Made by a program: the position numbers and the translations under genes. A DNA stretch of 64,000 bases from Opitutus sp. (GTDB lineage: Bacteria > Verrucomicrobiota > Verrucomicrobiia > Opitutales > Opitutaceae): NCBI GenBank assembly GCA_009695305.1, contig SIBG01000003.1, forward strand, positions 1 through 64,000, given 5' to 3'. The notes beneath the pieces were generated by a model, which was given only the letters and a program-made list of their open reading frames with translations, had not been told where the DNA came from and did no database searches. The first letter of the stretch is position 1; each line of letters begins with the position of its first letter. This document shows positions 43,001 through 50,822 of the stretch, piece by piece.

Positions 43001-44049
43001 TCGGCGAACAGGCGTTCGCAGGTCGCGGCGATTTCCTCCGGCGTGCCGGTGGGGAGGAACACGGCTTCACGGCCGTCCTGCATCAGGGCGGCGAGATTCG
43101 TGGGCGGCAGCGCGATGGGCTGGCCCATTGCGAGAAATTCCGGGAGCTTCGACGGGAGACGATAATCGTTGAACGCGCCGGAGCGGCCGGGCTGCACGAG
43201 CACGTCGGCGAGGGCGAGAAGCTTGGGGAGCTTTGCTTTCTCGATGAAGCCGAGGTCGAGGACGTGGCGCTTGACGTCGGCGGATAGGCCGTCGAGGAAT
43301 TTCGGCGAATTGAAGCCGGTGCGGACGAGGCGCGTGGCGATGCCGCGCTGGTTGAGGAGCGCGACGGCGAGGTAGAGTTCTCGCATCTCGGGCTCGTTCG
43401 CAAAGGTGTTGCTGCCAGTGAAGGCGATGATTTTCTCGTCGTCGCGCAGGCCGAGCTTGGCGCGGAATTTCTGGTCGGCGGGCTGCGGCTGATAGAGGGA
43501 GAAATCGACACCGGGCGGCAGGAGCTGCGTCGGCACGCCGGGTGGGACGAACTCGCGCAGGCGCTCGACGATGTGGGTGACGCCGTCGGCGACACGGAGA
43601 AAACTTTCGTGCCGCAGCGGATGGGGCAGGCCGTCGACGAGCCACGCGCTGGTGTCGGTCTCGCTCGATTCCCGGAGTTCGGCGAAGGTTTTTCCAGTGA
43701 AGGCTTCGAGGAGGAAGCGCTCGTTGTCCTCAAGGTGGATGAGGAGGCGCGCGGGTGTCCGGGCGGCGCGTTGATAGGCAACGGCGAATTTGCGGACGCC
43801 TTCGCGCGGCGTCCAGGCGTGGATGAGATCGGCGGACTTCCCGTCGGGGAAAAGCCCGGGGTTCGCAAGCGCCTCGCCGTAGGTGGCGGCGATGAAGAGG
43901 GGGTTCGGAATGTGCGCGACAGTCTCCTTGCCGTGGGGGACGGCGACGACACAAGCGTGGCCGGCGGCGCAGAGGGTGTTCGCGAAGCCGCCGATGTGGT
44001 TCAGGCTGTTGCTGGTGAAGTCGCCGTAGTTGACGAAGAGGATGTTCAC
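40066..44049 (-). CDS. Triple glycosyltransferase: GT4, coiled coil, GT2, GT2; 1327 aa
   Basis: Four segments in order: (1) a GT4/GT-B glycosyltransferase, about 1-390 ('DFTSNSLNHIGGFANTLCAA'; 'IIAFTGSNTFANEPEMRELY'; 'RLPSKLPEFLAMGQPIALPP' near 297-316); (2) a coiled coil, about 430-612, rich in Glu/Ala/Arg/Gln; (3) a beta-type accessory domain, about 640-745, with 'LNVRGWSLRKDR'; and (4) two GT2 domains, about 786-1035 ('LISVLMPTYNTPEKWLVAAI', 'IALLDHDDEIRP' with D877/D879/D880) and about 1045-1300 ('LVSLIIPTRNRLNFLKPC', 'GLLNNDLEVI' near 1131-1140). It could build several linkages in a row, the coiled coil measuring length or binding partners. The start is ATG 44049. Confidence 0.9.
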   Translation of the reverse strand: MNILFVNYGDFTSNSLNHIGGFANTLCAAGHACVVAVPHGKETVAHIPNPLFIAATYGEALANPGLFPDGKSADLIHAWTPREGVRKFAVAYQRAARTPARLLIHLEDNERFLLEAFTGKTFAELRESSETDTSAWLVDGLPHPLRHESFLRVADGVTHIVERLREFVPPGVPTQLLPPGVDFSLYQPQPADQKFRAKLGLRDDEKIIAFTGSNTFANEPEMRELYLAVALLNQRGIATRLVRTGFNSPKFLDGLSADVKRHVLDLGFIEKAKLPKLLALADVLVQPGRSGAFNDYRLPSKLPEFLAMGQPIALPPTNLAALMQDGREAVFLPTGTPEEIAATCERLFADAPLCAELGKNAAAFAHEHFDLAANTRTLAAFYAASLKRPPANDWSLAHDPTASEAVLFAVRVRHAAEALGPDAAALTTDTELLAHIVRQLEQSIETSAARRIAEVRTERDAVLSREQLTQQHIKNIEDLLAAARQHATGLEQARDMTQAHADNLARDVAKHKVRRDQAEVLLRTARVQVTAYENAIIGADVEIAALKDLLAQTEEALRLSRDETTAARAAHEEDRAALHSQFEAERAAAAGRLAHAHALTRSRDEKIATMQSSFSWKATSPLRALRRAWLDQPAPPPVSDQLFGNIDYPQDWGMIPPTLNVRGWSLRKDRAPLRAIRARLGELTIPAEYGLERLDVLDHFRDHPSAERCGWILKLDVPRFGTRVLVIEAQDESGAWQVVHARTIKRTAEAPPPPPNSYAAWVAAYDTLTPDDADHIRRKLAGLKKRPLISVLMPTYNTPEKWLVAAIESVRRQLYDHWELCIADDASKEPHVRRTLERYQKKDPRIKVVFRETNGHISATSNSALALAHGEFIALLDHDDEIRPHALACVALELEAHPDADLVYSDEDKIDENGHRYDHYFKPDWNPDLYNVQNYISHLGVYRTLLVREVGGFRVGYEGSQDWDLAMRAIERSAPDRIRHIPKILYHWRSVPGSTAMLIGAKSYATSAAEKVIAEHFTRIGVTATLSPTKGSYWRVHYPLPDPAPLVSLIIPTRNRLNFLKPCVESLLEKTSYPNFELLIVDNDSEDPATIAYLDELRARERCRVIRYAGDFNFSAINNYAVAHTEAPVIGLLNNDLEVIHGDWLDEMVSQAVRPEIGCVGAKLYYPNDRIQHAGVILGIGGVAAHPWQTHPRGAAGQAHRNLLQQNLSAVTAACLVIRRELYQQVGGLDEGQLKVAFNDIDFCLKVRAAGFWNFWTPYAELYHHESASRGAEDTLEKRDRFRSEVEYITAKWGDALANDPAYNLNLTLTINDFSLAVPPRPWPPLA

Positions 44050-44096
44050 GCGACGGGAGAGGGAGGAAGGATTTTAGGGCGATTCAATCCGGTTTG

Positions 44097-44168
44097 TCAT
44101 TGCGAGGTGCGCGCTGCGCGCCGCGGCAATCCAGCTGGATTGCTTCGTCGCGGGGCTCCGCGCAATGA
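44097..44168. repeat. MITE-like palindromic element (TCATTGCG ... CGCAATGA)
   Basis: Terminal inverted repeats TCATTGCG (44097-44104) and CGCAATGA (44161-44168) flank a perfect 16-bp palindrome CAATCCAGCTGGATTG (44127-44142). The whole is 72 bases and GC-rich. The words GTCATTGCGAGG and GGCAATCCAGCTGGATTGCT are those of a widespread bacterial intergenic element. It lies between the transaldolase terminator and the large glycosyltransferase gene. Confidence 0.8.
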
Positions 44169-44181
44169 AATGGCTGAAACG

Positions 44182-44216
44182 AAAAAGGCAGACCTGCGAC
44201 GCTGCGCGGGTCTGCC
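44182..44216 (-). terminator. Terminator after the transaldolase gene
   Basis: Arms 44187-44194 (GGCAGACC) and 44209-44216 (GGTCTGCC) form a perfect 8-bp stem. On minus, the run of five U (A-run 44182-44186) follows directly. It ends the transaldolase gene (stop at 44237). Confidence 0.85.
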
Positions 44217-44236
44217 GGGAAGGTAAATGCGGATTT

Positions 44237-44956
44237 TCAGAGTTTGAAGCCCGCGTCGGTGGAGTCCTTTAGGAACATCTTCACCGTGTCGAGCGACAGC
44301 GCAGTGAGATCGAAGCCGATCATTTTGGCGGCTTTTGCGAGGATGTCGTGCGGGACGGTGATGATGGCGCAGCCGCACTCGTCGGCTTGGAAAAGGTTTA
44401 ATACCTCGCGCGTGCTGGCCCAGAGTAACTCGGCCTTGGGCTGGCCCTCGAGCAGCGGCCCGCACGCGCGCATGAGCGGCATCGGATCGACGCCGGTGTC
44501 GGCGATGCGGCCGGCAAAGACCGAGACGACGGAGGCGACGGCGGGGTTGAGCGCCTCGGCGACGCCGCGCACCTGCGAGAGCGTGAGAAGCGCGGTGACG
44601 TTGAGCTTTACGCCCTGTTTCCCGAGTTCCTTCACGAGGGGCAGGCAGGATTCGCCCTTGGAGTTGGTGATCGGAATCTTGGTGTAGACGTTCGGCGCCC
44701 AGGCGGTGATTTTCAGGGCCTGGCGCTTCATGTCGGCAATGTCGTCGGTGAAGACCTCGAGCGAGATGGGTTTCGCCGTGACGGTCTGGAGAATGTCTTT
44801 CGCGAAGGCCTCGTAGTCCTTGATGCCGGCTTTCTTCATCAGGCTGGGATTGGTCGTGAGGCCCTTGATGTAGGGCTTGGCGTAGAGTTCGAGGATGCCG
44901 GCTTTGTCGGCCCCATCGGCGTAGAGTTGAACTTTCAGATCGTTAAGGGATTTCAT
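44237..44956 (-). CDS. Transaldolase (Fsa/TalC-like), 239 aa
   Basis: A small transaldolase-type Schiff-base aldolase. The active-site Lys is K93 in 'NVYTKIPITN', the N-terminal block is 'QLYADGADKAGILELYAKP' near residue 10 (D14 the likely Asp partner), and 'TTNPSLM' (34-40) is a family signature. At 239 residues it is a bit longer than FSA/TalC (about 215-220) and much shorter than classical TalB (about 317). I place the start at ATG 44956; residues upstream are not conserved. With the SIS isomerase and heptose-phosphatase-like genes upstream it probably supplies sedoheptulose 7-phosphate. Cytoplasmic. Confidence 0.85.
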   Translation of the reverse strand: MKSLNDLKVQLYADGADKAGILELYAKPYIKGLTTNPSLMKKAGIKDYEAFAKDILQTVTAKPISLEVFTDDIADMKRQALKITAWAPNVYTKIPITNSKGESCLPLVKELGKQGVKLNVTALLTLSQVRGVAEALNPAVASVVSVFAGRIADTGVDPMPLMRACGPLLEGQPKAELLWASTREVLNLFQADECGCAIITVPHDILAKAAKMIGFDLTALSLDTVKMFLKDSTDAGFKL

Positions 44957-45047
44957 GTGAGATTGGTGGGATTCAGATTTCGGCGCGGCAGGGCGGCAAG
45001 GGGAAACCGAGCCGGCGGAGACCAAAGAATCGGTCGGCGGCGGCGGA

Positions 45048-45602
45048 TCATCGGGGATGCTGGAGGACGACGGCGGCGGCTTCGGCGAAGTTGTCGACGG
45101 TATGGTCGGGCCGCGCGCGGAGTTCCTCGGCGTAACCGAAATTGATAAACACGGTGCGCACGCCGGCGCGCCGGCCGCAATCAACGTCGCGCCAGCGGTC
45201 ACCGATCATCCACGAACGCGTGAGGTCGAGCCCCAGGGTGCGGGCGGCGTCCAGGAGCATGCCAGGCTCGGGTTTGCGACGCGGGGTGGGTTTGCCTTTT
45301 TCGCGGCCGGAATCGTAGCAGACCTCAATGTGGGCGATCGCGGGAACAAGTTCGCGGAGCCGGGCGTGCATGGCCTCGACGACGGACTGGGACTGTTTGC
45401 CGCGGCCGACGTCGGGCTGGTTGGTGGCGACGACGAGCATGAAGCCGGCGGCGGCGAGTTGCGCGCAGGCGAGAGGGACGTCGTCGAAGAGTCGGAAGGC
45501 CTCGAGCGTCTTTGGCGGGTAGGGCAGCTGATCGGCGTGGATGACCTGAACGTTGAGGGTGCCGTCGCGGTCGAGGAAGATGGCGGGTTTGAGGGAGGAC
45601 AT
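45048..45602 (-). CDS. gmhB: HAD phosphatase, GmhB-like (heptose-1,7-bisphosphatase), 184 aa
   Basis: HAD-superfamily phosphatase of the histidinol-phosphatase/GmhB group: 'AIFLDRDGTLNVQVI' (nucleophile D11, acid D13), 'VVATNQPDVGRGKQS' near residue 57, a Lys block 'RRKPEPGMLL' near residue 107 and 'WMIGDRWRDVDCGRRAGV' near residue 131. GmhB removes the 7-phosphate from manno-heptose 1,7-bisphosphate. The usual zinc-binding Cys/His cluster of GmhB is not visible: only one Cys (C95 region, 'EVCYDSG') remains there. So it may be a zinc-less GmhB or a different sugar phosphatase. It lies 91 bases upstream of the transaldolase and 71 bases downstream of the SIS gene. Confidence 0.75.
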   Translation of the reverse strand: MSSLKPAIFLDRDGTLNVQVIHADQLPYPPKTLEAFRLFDDVPLACAQLAAAGFMLVVATNQPDVGRGKQSQSVVEAMHARLRELVPAIAHIEVCYDSGREKGKPTPRRKPEPGMLLDAARTLGLDLTRSWMIGDRWRDVDCGRRAGVRTVFINFGYAEELRARPDHTVDNFAEAAAVVLQHPR

Positions 45603-45673
45603 GTTTGGCAGCGCGAATTATGCGCGAGCATCAGCCGCCGGCGATTTCTTTTGCGGCGCAGCGGCCGATCACC

Positions 45674-46279
45674 TCAAGGCTTCGCTCCGACGCTCTCCCA
45701 CTTGGTCTGGTTCACCTTCAGGTCGGGGTGCGAGACAAACAAATGCCAGACGACGGCCTGGAACGCCTCGCTGTGCGGCGTGATGTTGTTCGGGTTGACG
45801 GTGGGGACGATCACGCAGGCGTCGGCTTGTGTGGCAGTGTAGCCGCCGTCCTTGCCGACGACGCCGAGGACGCGGGCACCGACTTGTTTCGCGAGTTGGA
45901 TGGCGGAGATGAATCCGGGGGAGACATTTTTCTCCAGATTGCCGCCGCCGACGGAAAGAATCAGGAGGGCGTCCTTCGCATTGAGGCGCGAACCGCGCAA
46001 CCACTCGACGAAGACGCTGGCCCAACCCTCGTCGTTCGTCCGCGCGGTGAGTTCGGAGACGTTGTCGGTGGGCGCGTAGCATTCGAGGCCGGCGATTTTG
46101 CGGAAATCGTTCACGGCATGGGAGGCGTTGGCGGCGCTGCCGCCGACGCCGAGGATGAAGAGCCGGCCGCCGCGCGTGCGGACGCCGACGAGTTCGCGGA
46201 CGCATTTCTCGCAGTCCTCGGCGTTGAGCTTCGCGACAATTTCGGCCGTCTCTTTCAGGTGTTGGATGGCGTAGGACAT
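45674..46279 (-). CDS. SIS-domain sugar-phosphate isomerase, GmhA-like, 201 aa
   Basis: The phosphosugar site is 'FILGVGGSAANASHAVNDF' near residue 41 (GmhA usually has 'GNGGS'), and the second is 'LSVGGGNLEKNVSPGF' near 109. Possible metal ligands as in GmhA are H54, D58, E171 and H179. GmhA makes manno-heptose 7-phosphate from sedoheptulose 7-phosphate; the 201-residue length and context (transaldolase and GmhB-like genes downstream) support this. The start is ATG 46279. No heptose kinase/adenylyltransferase (HldE, HddA/HddC) is in the window, so the pathway would have to be finished elsewhere. Confidence 0.75.
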   Translation of the reverse strand: MSYAIQHLKETAEIVAKLNAEDCEKCVRELVGVRTRGGRLFILGVGGSAANASHAVNDFRKIAGLECYAPTDNVSELTARTNDEGWASVFVEWLRGSRLNAKDALLILSVGGGNLEKNVSPGFISAIQLAKQVGARVLGVVGKDGGYTATQADACVIVPTVNPNNITPHSEAFQAVVWHLFVSHPDLKVNQTKWESVGAKP

Positions 46280-46355
46280 GGTGATTTGAGCGGGAAACGT
46301 GCGCGGTTTCCCCACGGTGAAGCGAGCGAAAAGCAACCGGCGAGGCGCGCCGCTT

Positions 46356-49300
46356 TCAGAACGTGCCCTTGATCCCAAACGTCCAAAGCGAGGCGTAGTC
46401 GATGCGCGTCCGAAACGCCGCGACTTTGGGCGTGTTCGGCCCGAAGATCTTTACGTCCTCGGTGGCATCGCCGACATTGCGCAGGTTGAAGAAGAAGGCG
46501 GTTTGCTTCCACAGCTTGTATTCCCCGACGACGTCGACGTAGAGCCGCTTGGAGGTCCAGTTGAACGTGCCGGGCTCGATGCTATTTCCCTGCACCAGAT
46601 TGTTCCGCGAACGGCCGCGATAATTCCAGTTCACCCGCACGTTATACTTCGGTCGAGTCAGGCTGACGCCCCAGCTTCCGCTCCGCGGAATGAAACCGGC
46701 GAAGGATACCGTATCGTCGCCGGTCACGCGCTGCGCACTGCCATTGGCGAACACCTGGACCCCGCGCGCCCACGGCGGCAAAAAGGTGATGGCCTGCTTG
46801 TAGTTGAAATCCAGGCCCTCGGTCCGGACCGTGCCGGCGACGTTGTGCCGGGTCGACACGTCGTAGCCGGCGTATTGCGTCGGATCCAAGCTGTAGAGCG
46901 CCAGAAACTCCGGCGTGGGCGCAAACACGACGGCGCCAAAAAAATCTTCGATCTGACGCCGGAAAGCGCCGACAGAAAACTGGCCGACGCCTTCAAAATA
47001 ATGCTCGAGTCGCACGTTCACGGTGCGCGCGCTCCAGGCTTTGATGCCCGAGTTATTGACGCTGATTTGATTGGCGGCGGACGGGGGAATGCTCGTGTCG
47101 GGCAAGGTGATGCCACCCGAATACTGAATGAAGTCGGGCCGGCCGACCGAGTGGTAGTAGGCGGCGCGGGCGATCAAATTCTCCCGAAGATTGTAGCTCG
47201 CATTGAGGCTCGGAAAATACCGCAAATATTCTTTCTCCGTGTGGGCCCTACGGTCGAGAAACGTCAGCTGCGAGACACCGAGGGCGTTCGTGGTCGGGAC
47301 GATTGGCAGGGGCGTGCCAGTGGGGCCGCGCAGGATCTGGCCGCTGGGGTTGCGTTGATAGTTGAGCGTCGGGTCGTTTAACACGCCCTCGCCCTGTGCG
47401 TTGGTCTGCTCCGCCCGGACTCCACCGACCAGTTTTAGACGGTTCTGCAACAGCCCGACATCGCCGCGGAGATAGACCGCGGAAATAATTTCCTCGGAGT
47501 GCCGCGAGTTGGTCACCAGGGCGCGATAGGTGGTATTTGCATTTTGGGTGAAGTGGGTCGGGTTGGCTACGGAGTATTCGTAGACCTTGCGGTTGCTGGG
47601 GGTCTCGAGTTTCGGAAACCCAAAGGGCAGGATTCGCTGCGAGTAGATGGGATCGAAGAACGGCACCGGGTCGTCGTCATTGCCCAGCGGGACGACGCTG
47701 GTGCGACCATCCCGGCCCACGAAATTGCTGGTCTGGGTTCCGCCCCGGTTGTCTCGAATGGTCTGCCGGACATCAAACCCGGTCTTCAGCGTAAACGGGA
47801 TCGCGGTGAAAAAATCGCGGCGCAGGCTGCCATAGGCCGTTTTCTGCCGATCGATGTTGGTGTCAACCTGGGTCGCCGCGGACACCATCGAGTAAGTCGA
47901 CAGCGCATAGGGATTGACCACGGCCCCGGTGGGACCATCCCGCACCGTGATCTCATTGGGTCGCAGATAAAAAATATCCTTGAGCGCGATCGTCACGTTT
48001 GACCGTTGCATCGTCACATTGCGGAAGTAGCCCTGCTCGGTGTCGGGATTGCCGTCGTCTTGCAGGGAATAGCCCAGCCCTCCATCCGCCTTCCACACCG
48101 GTCCGTCATGCCGCCAGACGATCGTCGGCATGCGCGTCCGATTGAATCGATTTCGTTCGTTGTGGAGCGATTGGAGAATGCCAGTGCCCACCGCGCCTTG
48201 GGTCGAGGTCGTCGTAAAATTACCGGGCAGGACCGAGCCGACGTTGAAGTTGACGCTCGACACGATGTATTGGCCGTCAAAGGAAGAATACTGAAACCCC
48301 AGCGTCACGCGGTCGTGCGCGGTGAACTTGTAGTCGATACTCGCGCCGATGGAGCGGCGCGTCGTGACCTTCGGGGCATCCTGCACTTGATAGCCCGTGA
48401 GGTAGGGATTGCCCGGAGTCGTGGCCGGGAAGTTCGCGTTTGTGGCCGCGCCCACTCCGCGCCAGGCATTATTCTGACTATTGTCCTGCGGCGAGTAGTT
48501 GGTCGAGGTGCCGCCAGAAAGCGTGTAACCGAACCGCTTGTTCACCGGCGCCACGTAGGCGAAATCGAAGCCTGGATGCACATTGGGCGTCGCGCTCGGC
48601 TTGGGCCCCGGCGCTTTCTGGAGGTCCCGCGCGTTGTCGCGCGTGATCACATAAACGCTGGTGCTGAGGAGCGGCTTCACCCGCTCGAACGAACTCCGCG
48701 GCACCATGTTCACCGAACCGGCCAGCGCCGATCCCTGCGACTCCGGCGTCGGCGAATACGAGACTTCGATCCGCGACAGGTTGTTAATTGAAATCATGTC
48801 GGACGCCACCGACCGGCCGGTGGCGTTGCCCGGCGCCGAGGCAATGCTGAAACCGTCCAGGGTCACCGGCACATTGTTCGCCGGCACGCCGTTGATCGAG
48901 ATGTCGCGCGCATTACCGCCGGTGTAGTCAATCGTGACGCCCGGCAGGAATTTCAGGAACTCCGCGACATTACCCTCCGCGACGTTGCCAAACTCCTCGG
49001 TCGAAAGGACGTTTTTGATGTTCGATGCCACGCGTTGCTCATTGATCGCGAGCGCCGCGGCGTCCATTTCGCGACTCGTCACCACGAGAAACTCGTCGAG
49101 CTTTACGATGGTGCCGTCGGTGTTTTTGCCCGAGTCGGAGAGTGTCACATCGAGCCGAGCAGTCTGGCCGGCGCCCACCGTGAGCGAGGCAGTGTGGGGC
49201 GGCAGCCCCGTATAAAATACGGTCACCCGCGCCGCGCCGGCGGGCACGTGGCTGAGTCGGAAGAATCCATCGGCATCGGTGAGCGTCTCGAGGGCCGCGC

Positions 49301-49478
49301 CCTCGACCGTGATCCGGGCACTGGCGAGGTATTCGCCGTTGCGGGCATTCAACACCCGGCCCTCGATCGTGCCGACGGTTGGGAGCTGCGCCGACATCGG
49401 CGTCGGGATCGCCCAGCCGCCGGCGAGAAAGAGCAGGCATGTGACGAAGCGAAGAACAGGGGTGAACGGGGTTTTCAT
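46356..49478 (-). CDS. TonB-dependent outer-membrane receptor, 1040 aa
   Basis: A signal peptide (about 1-30, 'VLRFVTCLLFLAGGWAIPTP') precedes a carboxypeptidase-regulatory beta domain (about 35-115; 'IEGRVLNARNGEYLASARIT'). A plug domain (about 125-260; 'LSTEEFGNVAEGNVAEFL', then 'SINNLSRIEVSYSP') and a large beta-barrel that ends with an aromatic residue ('WTFGIKGTF') follow. It belongs with the receptors that import glycan fragments. The start is ATG 49478; an upstream frame extension has no signal features. It sits behind the terminator at 49583, so it is a separate transcript from the sialidase operon but shares its orientation. Confidence 0.9.
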   Translation of the reverse strand: MKTPFTPVLRFVTCLLFLAGGWAIPTPMSAQLPTVGTIEGRVLNARNGEYLASARITVEGAALETLTDADGFFRLSHVPAGAARVTVFYTGLPPHTASLTVGAGQTARLDVTLSDSGKNTDGTIVKLDEFLVVTSREMDAAALAINEQRVASNIKNVLSTEEFGNVAEGNVAEFLKFLPGVTIDYTGGNARDISINGVPANNVPVTLDGFSIASAPGNATGRSVASDMISINNLSRIEVSYSPTPESQGSALAGSVNMVPRSSFERVKPLLSTSVYVITRDNARDLQKAPGPKPSATPNVHPGFDFAYVAPVNKRFGYTLSGGTSTNYSPQDNSQNNAWRGVGAATNANFPATTPGNPYLTGYQVQDAPKVTTRRSIGASIDYKFTAHDRVTLGFQYSSFDGQYIVSSVNFNVGSVLPGNFTTTSTQGAVGTGILQSLHNERNRFNRTRMPTIVWRHDGPVWKADGGLGYSLQDDGNPDTEQGYFRNVTMQRSNVTIALKDIFYLRPNEITVRDGPTGAVVNPYALSTYSMVSAATQVDTNIDRQKTAYGSLRRDFFTAIPFTLKTGFDVRQTIRDNRGGTQTSNFVGRDGRTSVVPLGNDDDPVPFFDPIYSQRILPFGFPKLETPSNRKVYEYSVANPTHFTQNANTTYRALVTNSRHSEEIISAVYLRGDVGLLQNRLKLVGGVRAEQTNAQGEGVLNDPTLNYQRNPSGQILRGPTGTPLPIVPTTNALGVSQLTFLDRRAHTEKEYLRYFPSLNASYNLRENLIARAAYYHSVGRPDFIQYSGGITLPDTSIPPSAANQISVNNSGIKAWSARTVNVRLEHYFEGVGQFSVGAFRRQIEDFFGAVVFAPTPEFLALYSLDPTQYAGYDVSTRHNVAGTVRTEGLDFNYKQAITFLPPWARGVQVFANGSAQRVTGDDTVSFAGFIPRSGSWGVSLTRPKYNVRVNWNYRGRSRNNLVQGNSIEPGTFNWTSKRLYVDVVGEYKLWKQTAFFFNLRNVGDATEDVKIFGPNTPKVAAFRTRIDYASLWTFGIKGTF

Positions 49479-49582
49479 TGGTGAGCGGGGTCGATCAGTT
49501 TGAATGCATCCATCATCTTCTTCGGTTGGCGACAATCGATGTGACCAACTGACGGCGATGGCGCAAGCTGCAGCAATTGGAC

Positions 49583-49618
49583 AAAAAATCAATCCGCCGG
49601 GCCTGAGGCCGGCCCGGC
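49583..49618 (-). terminator. Terminator of the sialidase/aldolase operon
   Basis: Arms GCCGGGCC (49596-49603) and GGCCCGGC (49611-49618) form an 8-bp GC stem with a seven-base loop; the U-run (A at 49583-49588) comes a few bases after the stem on minus. It lies between the operon's last gene (stop at 49694) and the TonB receptor gene (start 49478). The rest of 49479-49693 shows nothing coding. Confidence 0.75.
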
Positions 49619-49693
49619 GTTAGGCCGCGGGGAGTTTTCGCCAAATCAGGCGAGTGAAAAAGATGGGGCCAATCGGCAGTGACCGACAGGCTC

Positions 49694-50773
49694 TCAGAGC
49701 TTTGCGGGATCGAGGACCACGTGTTTGATGTGCTCGCGTTTCCATGTGTAGGTGATGTGGACGCGGCCGTCGCTGGTTTGGATCACCGCCGGATAGGAGT
49801 AGCCGTTGCCCGCGGGTTCGGACTCGAGGGTGAGCACGTGGCGCCACGTGGCGCCGTCGGACGACAGCGCGACATCGAGCGGATAACGCAATCCCTTGCT
49901 CGGGTTCTCGGGTGGCGGGGCCGAGTGGTTGTAGACAAGCAGGTGCCGTCCGTCGGCGAGCGTGACGGCGTCGGTGCCGGAGTTGGGATTGGGCAGGGAA
50001 GTGAGGGTCATTGGGCCCCAGGTGCGGCCGGCGTCGCTGGACGCGATGGTGAAAAGTTTCCCCTGTCGCGTGCGGCCGAGCGCCTGCAGTTTATCGCCAC
50101 CGAGCAAAAGAATGCTCGGCTGGATCGCGGCGATATTGCCGCCGTCGTTCAAGAACGGCGTGCGCGTCCACGTCTGGCCCAGATCGTTGCTCCGCTCGAA
50201 ATAGACGCGCCACTGGTTGCTGCCGTCGGCCGACTCGCTACTCGTGCCGGAGAGAATCGCGCCGTCGGCGAGCTGGACGGGTTTGTTTTTGATTGGGCCG
50301 AGGATGCCGTCAGGCAGCCGGCGCGGCGTGCTCCACGTGCGGCCAGCGTCGGCGGAGGTCATCACCATGCCCCACCAGCGCGAGGGCGATGGGCCGACTT
50401 TGTAGAACAACATCAGCGGGCCGTTGCGCGGTTGGAAGAGCACGGGATTCCACGTCGGCTGGCGCGGTCCGGCGGGCTGCACGCCGTTGGCGACTTCGAC
50501 GCCCGGCAGCCAGCGCCCGGCCTCAAAGCGCGCGATCCAAATCGCGACGCCTTCATGGCGCTCGTATAAGCCGCCGAACCACGCCGCGACGAGTTCGTGT
50601 TGGGCGGTCTCGACGATGGTCGAGGCGTGGCAGGCCGGATAAGGCGCATGCTCGTTGAGGAACTCGCTGATGAGAATCGCGGACGCAGGAGTCGCTGGTG
50701 CGGCCGCACCGGCGGGGCGCACGGTGAAGAGAACGAGCAAGGCGAAAGCCGGAGAGAGGAATTTCGATTTCAT
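49694..50773 (-). CDS. Exported sialidase-like BNR protein, 359 aa (paralogue 1)
   Basis: A signal peptide (about 1-25) precedes a six-bladed-propeller-type protein with three or more Asp-boxes: 'TSADAGRTW', 'RSNDLGQTW', 'ASSDAGRTW'. It shares long blocks with the second sialidase-like gene at 53065 ('LFYKVGPSP', 'GPIKNKPVQLADG', 'LGGDKLQALGRTRQGK', 'GTDAVTLADGRHLLVYN', 'VHITYTWKRE'). BNR_2-type (sialidase-like) proteins hydrolyse glycosides of sialic acids or of other acidic sugars, and some have no activity. The start is ATG 50773. It is the last gene of the likely operon, followed by the terminator at 49583. Confidence 0.8.
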   Translation of the reverse strand: MKSKFLSPAFALLVLFTVRPAGAAAPATPASAILISEFLNEHAPYPACHASTIVETAQHELVAAWFGGLYERHEGVAIWIARFEAGRWLPGVEVANGVQPAGPRQPTWNPVLFQPRNGPLMLFYKVGPSPSRWWGMVMTSADAGRTWSTPRRLPDGILGPIKNKPVQLADGAILSGTSSESADGSNQWRVYFERSNDLGQTWTRTPFLNDGGNIAAIQPSILLLGGDKLQALGRTRQGKLFTIASSDAGRTWGPMTLTSLPNPNSGTDAVTLADGRHLLVYNHSAPPPENPSKGLRYPLDVALSSDGATWRHVLTLESEPAGNGYSYPAVIQTSDGRVHITYTWKREHIKHVVLDPAKL

Positions 50774-50822
50774 GAAGGGCGGGGGATCGGCCACAAGTGG
50801 CGTGAGTTTAATGGCATCGCGT

